Source of the DNA: Clostridia bacterium
Lineage (GTDB): Bacteria; Bacillota_A; Clostridia; Oscillospirales; CAG-272
Reading direction: 5' to 3'
Assembly: GCA_017632155.1 (NCBI GenBank)
Contig: JAGBRZ010000200.1
Span: forward strand, 95,761 to 159,760
DNA: 64,000 nucleotides
Shown: piece after piece, positions 16,846-26,255 of the stretch
Layout of the letters: each line of letters opens with the position of its first letter
Position numbering within the stretch: the first letter of the stretch is position 1
Notes under the pieces: generated by a model
Databases searched by the model: none
Told to the model about the DNA's origin: nothing
What the model saw: only the letters and a program-made list of their open reading frames with translations
Program-made: the position numbers and the translations under genes

Positions 16846-18387
16846 TTATACTTTGCCGCCGAAACTGTGTCTGTCATACTGACCGCCACCTGTTACAGCT
16901 TCATTTTTACCGTCAAAATCTGGATTTACGTATTTAGAGAACCAAACATCAAGTTCTGTTGTCATATCGGCAATGATACCGGTATAACAAGGATTATCAT
17001 AAAGATTATTATATTCATCGGGATCGGCGTTGAGATCATAAAGCTCACAAGGACCGGGATAACGGAGCACAAGCTTATAATTCTTGTTTCGAATCATTCT
17101 GCAAGGGCCGTATTCATCGAACACTACGATATTTTCTGTTGCGCGCTCCTCGCTTCCTTCGAGAAGTGGCTTGAAGCTTGCACCGGGCTGCTCGGGATCG
17201 GGAATATTTTCAACACCTGCGATATCAAGAAGCGTCGGGAACAAATCATAGTGACTAAGCATTTCTTCTGACACTCTTTGACCTTTAAATCTGCCCGGTG
17301 CTGCGATGATCGCAGGAACCTTAACAGAGGTATCATACATATTAACGGGTTTTGTACCGTTGCCCTTGCCCCAGATACCATGATGACCCATATTCATACC
17401 GTTATCTGCAGTAAAGATGATAACGGTGTTTTCAAGAATGCCCTCTTCCTCAAGTCTGTCGAGCAGTCTCCCTATATTCTCGTCCATAGCGCTGATAGCG
17501 GCATAGTAACCGATAAGGCTTTCTCTGCGGTGCTCCTGCCATGTTTCGGGAATCGGAGGATAATTCATCTGAGAATATCTAATTCCGGGATGTGACTGCG
17601 AATTCCATTCCTCAAGTGTGATTTTTCCGAATCTCGTCCAATTATGCGGGGGTAGATTCGGAGTCGAATCAAACGGACAATCCTTATACATATCGATATA
17701 CTCTTTCTTATGATGCACAGCTGACCATGGTGAGTGGGGCGCTGTGTAGCTGACAGAAAGATAGAATGGCTTTTCCTTATCTCTTGTGTCAAGGAATTCA
17801 ATTGCGTTATCAGTAATTACGTCTGTAACATACTTGTTTTCGAGCATATTGATCTTGCCGTCAACAAGCATCATAGGATAGAAATAGTTATCTCCACCCA
17901 AAGCTATTGTTTTCCAATAAGTGTAGCCTGCCTGAGGAGTAGCGCTATCACCTATGTGCCATTTACCTGAAAGAGCGCACTCATAACCGGCTTTGGCCAT
18001 TTCTCCGGTAATCGTTCTGTGAGGAGCAAGATACTGAATTGGCGTATCACCTGTAATCTGGCTCTTTCCCCAAGCATAATACCAAGGCAAGCCTTCCTGT
18101 TCATAAGCCTTAAGCAGATCATCATTGATCTTATCGTCGGAAAGGTTACCCTTTGCAAGCCAATCGTGAACGCCGTGTGCAGAGGGCATCTTACCGCACA
18201 TAATAGAAGCTCGCGCGGGTGAGCATACGGGGGAAGCGCAGAAGAAATTCTCAAATCTGACGCCCATATCAGCAAGTCTGTCAAGATTGGGAGTTTTCAA
18301 TTCCTTGTTTCCCGCACATCCCATTGCCCAAGCACCGTGGTCATCAGAAAGAATAAAAAGAAAATTCGGTCTATTGTTTTTCATCAT
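16846..18387 (-). CDS. Type I sulfatase (Cys-type), second copy
   Basis: 513 residues, no signal peptide. Active-site C-x-P-x-R is CSPAR with the formylglycine Cys at 55, preceded by FILSDDHGAW (metal site) and followed by ASIMCGKMPSAHGVHD. A second metal motif is FTADNGMNMGHHGIWGKGNG near 315. It is not a close duplicate of the sulfatase at 13620. Two ATG codons start the gene; the second has the better distance from GAGG. It follows a flippase by 21 bp. Probable role is desulfation of glycans; substrate unknown. Confidence 0.92.
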   Translation of the reverse strand: MMKNNRPNFLFILSDDHGAWAMGCAGNKELKTPNLDRLADMGVRFENFFCASPVCSPARASIMCGKMPSAHGVHDWLAKGNLSDDKINDDLLKAYEQEGLPWYYAWGKSQITGDTPIQYLAPHRTITGEMAKAGYECALSGKWHIGDSATPQAGYTYWKTIALGGDNYFYPMMLVDGKINMLENKYVTDVITDNAIEFLDTRDKEKPFYLSVSYTAPHSPWSAVHHKKEYIDMYKDCPFDSTPNLPPHNWTRFGKITLEEWNSQSHPGIRYSQMNYPPIPETWQEHRRESLIGYYAAISAMDENIGRLLDRLEEEGILENTVIIFTADNGMNMGHHGIWGKGNGTKPVNMYDTSVKVPAIIAAPGRFKGQRVSEEMLSHYDLFPTLLDIAGVENIPDPEQPGASFKPLLEGSEERATENIVVFDEYGPCRMIRNKNYKLVLRYPGPCELYDLNADPDEYNNLYDNPCYTGIIADMTTELDVWFSKYVNPDFDGKNEAVTGGGQYDRHSFGGKV

Positions 18388-18408
18388 TAACCTCGTATTG
18401 TTTCGAAA

Positions 18409-19848
18409 TTATGCGGAACGCACGAATCTTGAAACAACTTTTTTTATTATCGGCATTATCCCGACAATAATCGGTTTTATATTCAACAAAACTATTAATA
18501 CAAACAACGCCGCTTGATAATAAAACCATCCGTTGATTTCAAATACCATTATCAAAGCTTGCAAACAAAGCAGTACTGTATTAACTATTAACTTTATAGG
18601 TTGAACATTGAATTTAACATATCTCTGCGCATTTATAGAACGAATGACAAATACCGAAACATATCCCGCAATTGCGCCTAATGCAGCGCCCTGGGCGGCT
18701 TTTATCGGGTCTGCAATATCAAGCAAATAAGGAATCATAATAAACGTTACCCCTATATTTGCAACAGCGCCCGCCATTGATGTCAGGAGAGAAAGCACGC
18801 TTTTCTTCTTAACAAGATAAACGCTGCCAAGGAAGGTTGCCAAAGCAAGATAAACTGTTGCGATTATCAATGTGGGCATATACTGCCACGCATCGTAATA
18901 CGACGCATCCATCAAAAGCACTGTGAACACTTTTGACAATGCAACAAGTGCAGAACCTGCCATAAACATAAGCCCAAGATAGCTCTTAAACACGCTTGAA
19001 TAGAACGTACCTCTATCGTTGTCATCTGCATCGGTAACAGCAGAAAGCTGCCACGCTTCAGTAAAGACTGTTGTCAGCAAAGTGATCGCAGTCGGTATCT
19101 TATAAGCTGCAGCAAAAATTCCGTTTACATCATCACCGCAATAATGAGCAACCATAAATCTATTCGCAACACTGTTTACCCAAAGAAATACCGTTGTCGG
19201 AATCATAGGTACGCTGTATTTTAACAGATTAATGACACACTCCTTTGTCACATACTTTAATTTGAAATCACGATGAAGCTTCATCGCAACAACCAAGAAC
19301 AGCGTGACAAGAGTGTTCGCAACAACAACGGAGAGAACGTATCCCAAAACTCCCATATCGAAGCACACAAGGAATACAACGTTAAGCGCAATATTCAGCG
19401 CAGTATTGATTATTCCTTGCAAAGCATACATTTTGGTGTAACCAAGACCTCTGACATAATAAGAAACCGCACATTGAAGATTTGCAGTAATAACAAATAC
19501 AACGATCAGCCAATTATATCCGTCAAAATAGTCAAGCTTCCATAATAAGGGAGAAAGCAGCAAAAATATTCCGCTACCTGCCAGTAGTACGGTTATTCCG
19601 GAAGAAAAGACTTCTTTTTTCTTCTCTCCGGCATCTATCGCAAAGCGGAAGATGCCGTCATACATACCTACTGCGGCAAGAGGCATCAAAAGATTTGCCG
19701 CTTGTGTAATGAGGTCGGCTGTCGAATACTCTGCCTTTGACAAAAGCGCGGTATAAAGTGGCATAAGCAGATATACCATAACCTTCGAAGAGAAGGTGCC
19801 AATGCCGAATATCAGCGTATTTGACAAGAGCTTTTTATACTTATTCAT
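18409..19848 (-). CDS. Oligosaccharide flippase-like (MOP/Wzx) membrane protein
   Basis: 479 residues with about twelve or more hydrophobic segments across the length, typical of the MOP superfamily (Wzx, MurJ, SpoVB). The N-terminus NTLIFGIGTFSSKVMVYLLMPLYT is characteristic of polysaccharide exporters. Predicted to move lipid-linked oligosaccharides across the cytoplasmic membrane. It lies between yebC and a sulfatase; no glycosyltransferases are adjacent. The short basic C-terminus (KKVVSRFVRSA) is cytoplasmic in the model. Confidence 0.88.
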   Translation of the reverse strand: MNKYKKLLSNTLIFGIGTFSSKVMVYLLMPLYTALLSKAEYSTADLITQAANLLMPLAAVGMYDGIFRFAIDAGEKKKEVFSSGITVLLAGSGIFLLLSPLLWKLDYFDGYNWLIVVFVITANLQCAVSYYVRGLGYTKMYALQGIINTALNIALNVVFLVCFDMGVLGYVLSVVVANTLVTLFLVVAMKLHRDFKLKYVTKECVINLLKYSVPMIPTTVFLWVNSVANRFMVAHYCGDDVNGIFAAAYKIPTAITLLTTVFTEAWQLSAVTDADDNDRGTFYSSVFKSYLGLMFMAGSALVALSKVFTVLLMDASYYDAWQYMPTLIIATVYLALATFLGSVYLVKKKSVLSLLTSMAGAVANIGVTFIMIPYLLDIADPIKAAQGAALGAIAGYVSVFVIRSINAQRYVKFNVQPIKLIVNTVLLCLQALIMVFEINGWFYYQAALFVLIVLLNIKPIIVGIMPIIKKVVSRFVRSA

Positions 19849-19887
19849 TGTGCGCTAACCTCTGTATTTTCCGCGTTTGCGGGTAAA

Positions 19888-20619
19888 TTATTCGGCATTC
19901 TCCCAGTTATGATATACGTTCATAACATCATCATCGTCCTCGAGCTTTTCGAGAAGGAGACCCATGAACTTAATATCATCCTCGCTTGTGAGCTCAACGG
20001 TATTCTGAGGAACCTTGGTCTTTTCTGCAGACTCGAGCTTGTATCCCGCAGCCTCGAGAGCCTCGGAAACCGCATAAAGATCATCGGGCTCGGTGTAGAT
20101 CTCGAAGATATCCTCGTCTGCCATAAAGTCAGCAGCGCCTGCCTCGAGAGATGCTTCCATAAGGGTATCCTCATCAATATCACCGTCTTCATTGTTGATG
20201 ATAATGATACCCTTATCGTCAAACATAAAGCTTACGCAACCCGAGTTTCCGAGATTACCGTGATACTTGGAGAAGTAGGAACGAACATTACCTACGGTAC
20301 GGTTGCGGTTATCGGTTGTGGTCTCAACGATTACAGCAACACCGGAAGGGCCGTAACCTTCGTATGTGATAGCTTCGAAATTTGAGTTATCGGAGCCCAT
20401 TGCTTTTTTGATGGTACGCTCGATATTATCATTGGGAACGTTGTTAGACTTTGCTTTCTGGATAAGGTCGCGAAGTTTAGAGTTGGATGCGGGATCGGGA
20501 CCGCTTTCTTTAACGGCAATGGTGATTTCCTTGCCTATTTTAGTGAAGACTTTTGCCTTCTGCGCATCAGTCTTCTCTTTCTTGTGTTTGATGTTACTCC
20601 ATTTGCTATGTCCGGACAT
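19888..20619 (-). CDS. yebC: YebC/PmpR family protein
   Basis: 243 residues, normal length. The N-terminus MSGHSKWSNIKHKKEKTDAQ and the following GKEITIAVKESGPDP are diagnostic. The family was named as a transcriptional regulator; members are also implicated in relieving ribosome stalls (TACO1/YebC). It starts 36 bp after argS ends and lies in the long minus-strand run. Confidence 0.95.
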   Translation of the reverse strand: MSGHSKWSNIKHKKEKTDAQKAKVFTKIGKEITIAVKESGPDPASNSKLRDLIQKAKSNNVPNDNIERTIKKAMGSDNSNFEAITYEGYGPSGVAVIVETTTDNRNRTVGNVRSYFSKYHGNLGNSGCVSFMFDDKGIIIINNEDGDIDEDTLMEASLEAGAADFMADEDIFEIYTEPDDLYAVSEALEAAGYKLESAEKTKVPQNTVELTSEDDIKFMGLLLEKLEDDDDVMNVYHNWENAE

Positions 20620-20655
20620 TTTTATATACCTCTTTTTAAATAATTTCTGTTTTGA

Positions 20656-22374
20656 TTAAATCTGCTCTGTCTTCTTCATACAGATTAGTTCGAATGCTGT
20701 GCCAAGTATTGTCTTGGTTGCCTTTGCGAGAGCCACGCGGGTTGCAACGATCTCGGGATCGGATTCCGTCAGAATCGAGCAATTGTGATAGAATCTATTG
20801 AATGCCGCTGCAAGATCAAGAATATATCTTGTAACGTAGAAAGGCTCGTAGCTTTCAATAGCAGCTTCAACTCTCTCGGGGAAGATTGAGATTACACGAA
20901 GAAGATCGTGCTCTTCGGGTGTGGTTGCTTTGTAAATGCAATTTGTATTTATATCGGCAGCTTTAGCAAGAACCGAGCAAGTACGTGCATAAGTGTACTG
21001 AACGTAAGGGCCTGTGTTGCCGTCATACGAAAGTGCATCTTCAAGCATAAAGTTGATGTCTTTGATTCTATTGTTAGAAAGATAATAGAATACGATTGCG
21101 CCAACGCCAACCTTTTCCGCAATTTCGTTCTTCTTCTCTTCGCTCATATCGGGATTCTTTTCACCGGTGATCTGATATACCTTTTCGATTGCCTGAGCAA
21201 AAAGATCCTTGAGAAGGATTACGTTGCCGGTTCTGGTTGCAAGCTTTGCACCGTTGATGCTGACTGTGCCGTAGGGAACGTGAACGAGCTTATCCGCCCA
21301 CTCGTAACCCATCATTTCGACTACCTTAAACCACTGTGCAAAATGAAGGGACTGACCTGCGGAAGTTACATAGATACACTTATCAAAATCATAGGTTTCT
21401 TTGCGGTAAAGCGCAGCAGCTATGTCTCTTGTAGCATAAATGGTTGAACCATCGCTCTTGAGAACAAGACAAGGGGGCATATTGTAATCTGAAAGATCAA
21501 CGATAGTTGCGCCTGCATCGACCTTGGTAATTGCTGCCTCTTTGAGTTTTTCAAGAACAGGTCCGCATTTATCATAATAGAAGCTTTCGCCTGCGTAGCT
21601 ATCAAATTCAATATCAAGCTGTGCATAAGTCTTCTTGTACTCATCGATGCTTATAGTAATAAACCATTTCCAAAGCTCGTGATTTTCAGCATTTCCCGCC
21701 TCAAGGGCAGTAAATTCAGCTCTTGCCTGATCTTCGAGAGTAGAATCCGCTTCAGCCTCGGTATGGAATTTTACATAAAGCTCAACAAGCTTATCAATTC
21801 CGCCCTGCTCAATGTCTTCTTTGCGACCCCATTTGCGATAAGCAACGATCAGCTTACCGAACTGTGTTCCCCAGTCTCCGAGGTGATTCACACCAACGCA
21901 TTTGTAACCTGCAAACTCGTGAAGCTTCTTGATCGAGTGACCGATAACAGTTGTACCGAGGTGACCGATGTGAAAAGGCTTTGCTACGTTAGGAGATGAA
22001 TAGTCAAGAACGACAGTCTTTCCTGCGCCGTTATCGGGAGAACCGTATTTCTCACCCTTGGCAAAAACTTCACCGAGGACTTCATTGGCAAGTGCCGAAC
22101 TGTCAATTCTGAAATTCAGGTATCCATTTACAGCTTCTGCCTTGATTGCTCCCTCTGCGGAGAAAGCTTCAGCAAGTGCAGCAGCTATCTGGATAGGAGA
22201 GCGACGCAGAATCTTGCTAAGCTTAAAGCAAGGAAGAGCTATATCTCCCATAGATGTGTCTGTGGGATACTCAAGCAAATCAAGTATTTCCGACTCGGCA
22301 AGAGTAGCGCCCGCGAAAGAAGACGCAACTGCATCAGATATCGTCTTCGCAATGTTCAACTTAAATGTTTTCAT
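20656..22374 (-). CDS. argS: Arginyl-tRNA synthetase
   Basis: 572 residues. Class I synthetase charging tRNA-Arg. N-terminal additional domain (1-110), HIGH-type motif PNVAKPFHIGHLGTTV near 130, catalytic core with the NHLGDWGTQFG signature, a KMSK-equivalent loop reading LATRTGN, and a DALR anticodon-binding domain at the C-terminus (NTGPYVQYTYARTCSVLAKA). It is 32 bp after recN; no T-box leader fits in that gap. It lies downstream of argR, an informal arginine-themed grouping. Confidence 0.97.
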   Translation of the reverse strand: MKTFKLNIAKTISDAVASSFAGATLAESEILDLLEYPTDTSMGDIALPCFKLSKILRRSPIQIAAALAEAFSAEGAIKAEAVNGYLNFRIDSSALANEVLGEVFAKGEKYGSPDNGAGKTVVLDYSSPNVAKPFHIGHLGTTVIGHSIKKLHEFAGYKCVGVNHLGDWGTQFGKLIVAYRKWGRKEDIEQGGIDKLVELYVKFHTEAEADSTLEDQARAEFTALEAGNAENHELWKWFITISIDEYKKTYAQLDIEFDSYAGESFYYDKCGPVLEKLKEAAITKVDAGATIVDLSDYNMPPCLVLKSDGSTIYATRDIAAALYRKETYDFDKCIYVTSAGQSLHFAQWFKVVEMMGYEWADKLVHVPYGTVSINGAKLATRTGNVILLKDLFAQAIEKVYQITGEKNPDMSEEKKNEIAEKVGVGAIVFYYLSNNRIKDINFMLEDALSYDGNTGPYVQYTYARTCSVLAKAADINTNCIYKATTPEEHDLLRVISIFPERVEAAIESYEPFYVTRYILDLAAAFNRFYHNCSILTESDPEIVATRVALAKATKTILGTAFELICMKKTEQI

Positions 22375-22406
22375 AATATTTTACCATCCGTTTTACGAAA
22401 TAAACT

Positions 22407-24089
22407 TTAATATAATTTTCCTTCATTAATCATATCAACAGCCGCCAGTCTTTGAGACTCGGAAACATTGATACCGCCGAGGATACGCGCAGTCTCTTCG
22501 ATTCTTCCAATATCATCAAGGCAACTGATATTCGTTTCGGCTCTGCCGTCAATTTCTTTTTTTGCTACAAGCAGATGCCAATCAGCAAGAGAAGCTATTT
22601 GCGCCGAATGTGTAACAGAAAGAACCTGAGATGAAGCAGATGCCTGTTTAAGCTTAATACCAACCTTTCTCGACGTCTTACCGGAAATTCCGCTGTCAAC
22701 CTCGTCGAAAATCAAAGTTCCAATGGAATCAGCTTCCGAAACTGCGCATTTCAAGGCGAGCATAACTCTTGAAAGTTCTCCGCCCGATGCGGATTTTTCA
22801 AGCGGCATCATAGGCTCTCCCGCATTCGCAGCTATTAAAAGATCAATCCTGTCCTTGCCGAATTCGTTAAATGAATCGGTTTCTGTAACCGATACGGTGA
22901 ATCTTACCTTTGGCATATCAAGGAAGCGAAGCGTTTCGCAGACTTCCTTTTCTATCTTGAGAGCCGCGTCATATCTTGCCTCTGATAAATACTTTGCTTT
23001 TTCTGAAAGAATTACACGCAGAGCAGACTCTTTTGCAATCAGTTCGTCCATACGAAAGTCGGAAGTGTCAAGCCTTTCGAGTTCACGCTCGGCATTCTGA
23101 CCGAATTCAAGTATTTCCTCTATGGTAGAACCGTATTTGCGCTTAAGCTTTGTAATCAAAGCAAGACGAGACTCGATTTCATCAAGACGTTTCCCAGGAT
23201 CTTTATCAAACTCAAACATTTGCACGATTGCTTGCAGCTCCGAGCTTATGTCATCAAGCTCATAAGTACAGTTTCGGAGTCTTGACGATAATTCATTGAA
23301 TTCCGGAACAACGTCCGCAACCTTTGCTAATACCTCTGCCGCGTGCAGAGCAAGAGAAGATGCACTTATTCCCTTTTCATTTGCATAGAGCGTTCTCGCC
23401 GCCGAATCGGTATGCTTTTTAATGCGCTCTGCCGATTGAAGTCTTGAACGTTCAAGCACCAATTCTTCCTCTTCGCCGCATTTTAATTTTGCAGCTGCGA
23501 TCTCCTTTTGTTGAAATTCCAGCATATCTTTCATTCTTGATATGGCAGCGGAATCCTTTCTCAAAGAAGCTATATCTGAATTGACTTCCCGCCAATCATT
23601 ATATACTTCAAAATACGAAGAAAGAATCGCGTCGTTCTTTGCAAATGTATCAATAAGTCGTATTCTTTCGGTTTCATCAGTCAGACGGAGCGTGTCATGT
23701 TGACCGTGGATTGAAATAAGCAGAGATCCAACTTTTCTCATTATCTGCTGTGAAACACCTCTGCCGTCTATCCTACAAGTGGTCTTCCCTTCAGATGTGA
23801 GTATACGCTCAAGAACAATCTCATCATCGAACACTTCAAATCCCATAGACGTAAGTATGGCAACGATTTTAGTGTCTATCTCAGTAAATACCGCGCTCAC
23901 AACCGCACGATTTTCGCCGCTTCTGATAAGATCGCGATTGACTTTGTTGCATATCAAAAAATTAATACTGTCGGTGATAACCGATTTACCCGCACCTGTT
24001 TCACCGGTCAAAACGGTAAGTCCACTCAAAAAATCAAATTCAAGCGTTTTAATTACCGCCATATTTTCAATGTGCAAAGATTTCAGCAT
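22407..24089 (-). CDS. recN: DNA repair protein RecN
   Basis: 560 residues. SMC-like ATPase acting at DNA double-strand breaks. Walker A TGETGAGKSVITDSI near 29-43 follows LTVL; a central coiled-coil region runs about 150-370; the ABC signature SASGGELSRVMLALK near 430 and Walker B TLIFDEVDSGISG near 460. It starts 12 bp after argR ends, the usual argR-recN order in Firmicutes. Confidence 0.97.
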   Translation of the reverse strand: MLKSLHIENMAVIKTLEFDFLSGLTVLTGETGAGKSVITDSINFLICNKVNRDLIRSGENRAVVSAVFTEIDTKIVAILTSMGFEVFDDEIVLERILTSEGKTTCRIDGRGVSQQIMRKVGSLLISIHGQHDTLRLTDETERIRLIDTFAKNDAILSSYFEVYNDWREVNSDIASLRKDSAAISRMKDMLEFQQKEIAAAKLKCGEEEELVLERSRLQSAERIKKHTDSAARTLYANEKGISASSLALHAAEVLAKVADVVPEFNELSSRLRNCTYELDDISSELQAIVQMFEFDKDPGKRLDEIESRLALITKLKRKYGSTIEEILEFGQNAERELERLDTSDFRMDELIAKESALRVILSEKAKYLSEARYDAALKIEKEVCETLRFLDMPKVRFTVSVTETDSFNEFGKDRIDLLIAANAGEPMMPLEKSASGGELSRVMLALKCAVSEADSIGTLIFDEVDSGISGKTSRKVGIKLKQASASSQVLSVTHSAQIASLADWHLLVAKKEIDGRAETNISCLDDIGRIEETARILGGINVSESQRLAAVDMINEGKLY

Positions 24090-24101
24090 AACTACACCCT
24101 A

Positions 24102-24557
24102 TTAAATAGAATCAAGCAATGCGTGGATTCGTGTGCTGATATCCTTTGCACCATTTTCTGTGCGAGTGATCATTATAATGGTATCGTCACCCGCAACGCA
24201 ACCGAGTATTTCTTTTGAATCAATTGAGTCAAGACCGGTTGCAACAGCAGTTGCAAGCCCCGGATATGTTTTAATTACAATATTATTGACGGCGAAATCC
24301 ACACCGATAATTGAGCTAACAAGAGCTCTGTTAAATTTAATGGCTTGTACGCCGTCATTTTTGGCAGGTACCGTATATCTGTATGATCCTCGACCGGTAA
24401 GAACCTTTGTCAGCTTCAATTCTCTGATATCGCGCGAAACAGTTGCCTGAGTGACTTGAAAGCCTTCTTTTCGAAGCATACCTATTAATTCTTCTTGCGT
24501 TTCGATCTCGTAATTCGTAATTAAAGATACTATTTTATCCTGTCGCAGATTTTTCAT
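24102..24557 (-). CDS. argR: Arginine repressor ArgR/AhrC
   Basis: 151 residues. Winged-helix N-terminal domain (1-70) with the recognition segment VTQATVSRDIRELKLTKV, and the C-terminal hexamerisation and arginine-binding domain with GCVAGDDTIIMITRT. Represses arginine synthesis and activates catabolism when arginine is bound. It is in the nadK-argR-recN block. An ARG-box-like element lies upstream of the first gene of this run (30022-30059), which would allow self-control. Confidence 0.96.
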   Translation of the reverse strand: MKNLRQDKIVSLITNYEIETQEELIGMLRKEGFQVTQATVSRDIRELKLTKVLTGRGSYRYTVPAKNDGVQAIKFNRALVSSIIGVDFAVNNIVIKTYPGLATAVATGLDSIDSKEILGCVAGDDTIIMITRTENGAKDISTRIHALLDSI

Positions 24558-24587
24558 AATTATCGCACTAACTCCTTTACTCAGTAA

Positions 24588-25445
24588 TCAAATAGCACTG
24601 AGCTTATTGCAAAGTTCAGCATAAAAATTGTGATCCTTAATGCGTATAAGCTTCGCGGTCTTTTGGGATTTTGTAATTCTTACGGACTGATTTCGCATAA
24701 TGCGAATATTGATTCTGCCGTCTATTGACAAATACAGATAGGGTTCACGATCGCATACATTGTAAATCTCGATTACAGAATCATCGGAAAAAACTATCGG
24801 TCTATCTCTGAACGAATGCGAACAGATAGGCGTTACACAGATCGCTTTGACATTAGGCGACATTACGGGACCTCCGGCTGCCAAAGAATATGCAGTCGAG
24901 CCGGAAGGTGTGGAAACAATAAGTCCATCCGCCCTGTAATTGCCGACAACTTTATCGTCTGCTTTGAGCTGCATATCGACGATCTTAGCAATTGAACCGT
25001 TTGATACAACCGCATCGTTGAGAGCACAACTCATATAAAGCGGTTTTCCGTTATGTCGAAGCTCAATATCAAGCATTGATCTAATGTCAAAATAATATTC
25101 GCCTTGCATGATCTTTTCGATCATGTCAAGCTCGTCAACCTCGAGAGATGTCATATATCCCAGTCTACCCTTGTTTATGCCAAGAATCGGGATCTCCTTG
25201 GGAGCGGCACGTCTTGCTGCTTCCAAAACTGTTCCGTCGCCTCCGACAACAACGACAAGATCTGTGTTGTCATACATTCTTTCCGGCGCTACGAACTTTA
25301 CCGAAGGTCCTTCATCAATTATCCCCTTGGCGTATGAAGGAAGTATCATCGTGGCACCGCATTTTATAAAACGGAGTGCCGCCTCTTTAGCCACTTCTGC
25401 TTTTTCGGGGATCTTGTAATTTGTTGTAATAGTTATGTTTTTCAT
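24588..25445 (-). CDS. nadK: NAD kinase
   Basis: 285 residues. Phosphorylates NAD to NADP with ATP or polyphosphate. The GGDGT motif (VVVVGGDGTVLEAARR) lies near 68-83, followed by LGINKGRLGYMTSLE and the substrate-binding STPSGSTAYSLAAGGPVMSP. The C-terminal ICSHSFRDRPIVF is also conserved. It has a short gap to argR (30 bp) and to tlyA upstream (33 bp). Confidence 0.96.
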   Translation of the reverse strand: MKNITITTNYKIPEKAEVAKEAALRFIKCGATMILPSYAKGIIDEGPSVKFVAPERMYDNTDLVVVVGGDGTVLEAARRAAPKEIPILGINKGRLGYMTSLEVDELDMIEKIMQGEYYFDIRSMLDIELRHNGKPLYMSCALNDAVVSNGSIAKIVDMQLKADDKVVGNYRADGLIVSTPSGSTAYSLAAGGPVMSPNVKAICVTPICSHSFRDRPIVFSDDSVIEIYNVCDREPYLYLSIDGRINIRIMRNQSVRITKSQKTAKLIRIKDHNFYAELCNKLSAI

Positions 25446-25478
25446 ATTTTTCTCCTGATTATGAAGAAAATTTTATTG

Positions 25479-26255
25479 TCAATAAATATTTACCGTCCCG
25501 AATAATTGTTCATCCAATTCGGTAAACTGTTTCGAAAACAAAGCAAGAAATTCTATGTTTCCGTCGCCGCCTACAACAGGCGAACGAATCAAAGCCTGCG
25601 GGTATAATCCGCACTCTTTTGCCGATGCCAAAACTCTTCTGATAGCAGAAAGTCTATGCTCCGGCTTTTTTACGATTCCGCCTTTGCCGACAGCCTCGCG
25701 TCCGCATTCAAATTGCGGTTTAATCAATGTAATCGCAATTCCGTTTTCAGTCAATAAATCATTGAAACGCGGGATTATAAGAGTTTGGGAGATAAACGAT
25801 ACGTCCATCACGATCATATCAGCAGGATCAGGTATAATTTCGCGGTTAAGAAACCTTGCATTCATGCCTTCGATCGAAACGACCTTGCTATCGGAAAGAA
25901 GTTCAGCAGCTAATTGGTCGTGTCCCGAGTCAACTGCATACACGCGCATTGCACCGCGGCGAAGTAAACAATCGGTAAAACCTCCGGTTGAAGCCCCAAT
26001 ATCTATACATACTTTTCCACAAGGATCAATCTTGAAGGCATCGAGCGCCGCCTCGAGCTTCAATCCACCTCGTCCAACATAAGGTATTGAATTTTGAAAT
26101 ACAACGTTATGTTCAAAAGAATCGTCTATCTTTTCACTCGGTTTATTTATCAGTTTGCCATCTATCTTAACCAAACCCGCTTCAATTGACCGTCTGGCTG
26201 ACTCACGGCTTCTGGCAAAACCAAAATTAACTAAATATAAGTCAGCTCTGATCAT
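25479..26255 (-). CDS. tlyA: TlyA family rRNA 2'-O-methyltransferase
   Basis: 258 residues. N-terminal S4 RNA-binding domain (1-65: RADLYLVNFGFARSRESARR) followed by an FtsJ-like methyltransferase domain with CIDIGASTGGFTDCLLRRGA near 85-104 and MVMDVSFISQ (here IVMDVSFISQ) near 150. The family methylates ribosomal RNA and was earlier called haemolysin A. The start overlaps the ispA stop by 4 bp (ATGA, 26252-26255). Confidence 0.94.
   Translation of the reverse strand: MIRADLYLVNFGFARSRESARRSIEAGLVKIDGKLINKPSEKIDDSFEHNVVFQNSIPYVGRGGLKLEAALDAFKIDPCGKVCIDIGASTGGFTDCLLRRGAMRVYAVDSGHDQLAAELLSDSKVVSIEGMNARFLNREIIPDPADMIVMDVSFISQTLIIPRFNDLLTENGIAITLIKPQFECGREAVGKGGIVKKPEHRLSAIRRVLASAKECGLYPQALIRSPVVGGDGNIEFLALFSKQFTELDEQLFGTVNIY

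Noticed and set aside
20620..20655. T-box or other leader for aminoacyl-tRNA synthetase genes
   Set aside because: Gaps before argS, gltX and glnS are 16-32 bp, too short for such leaders, and no T-box sequence was seen.
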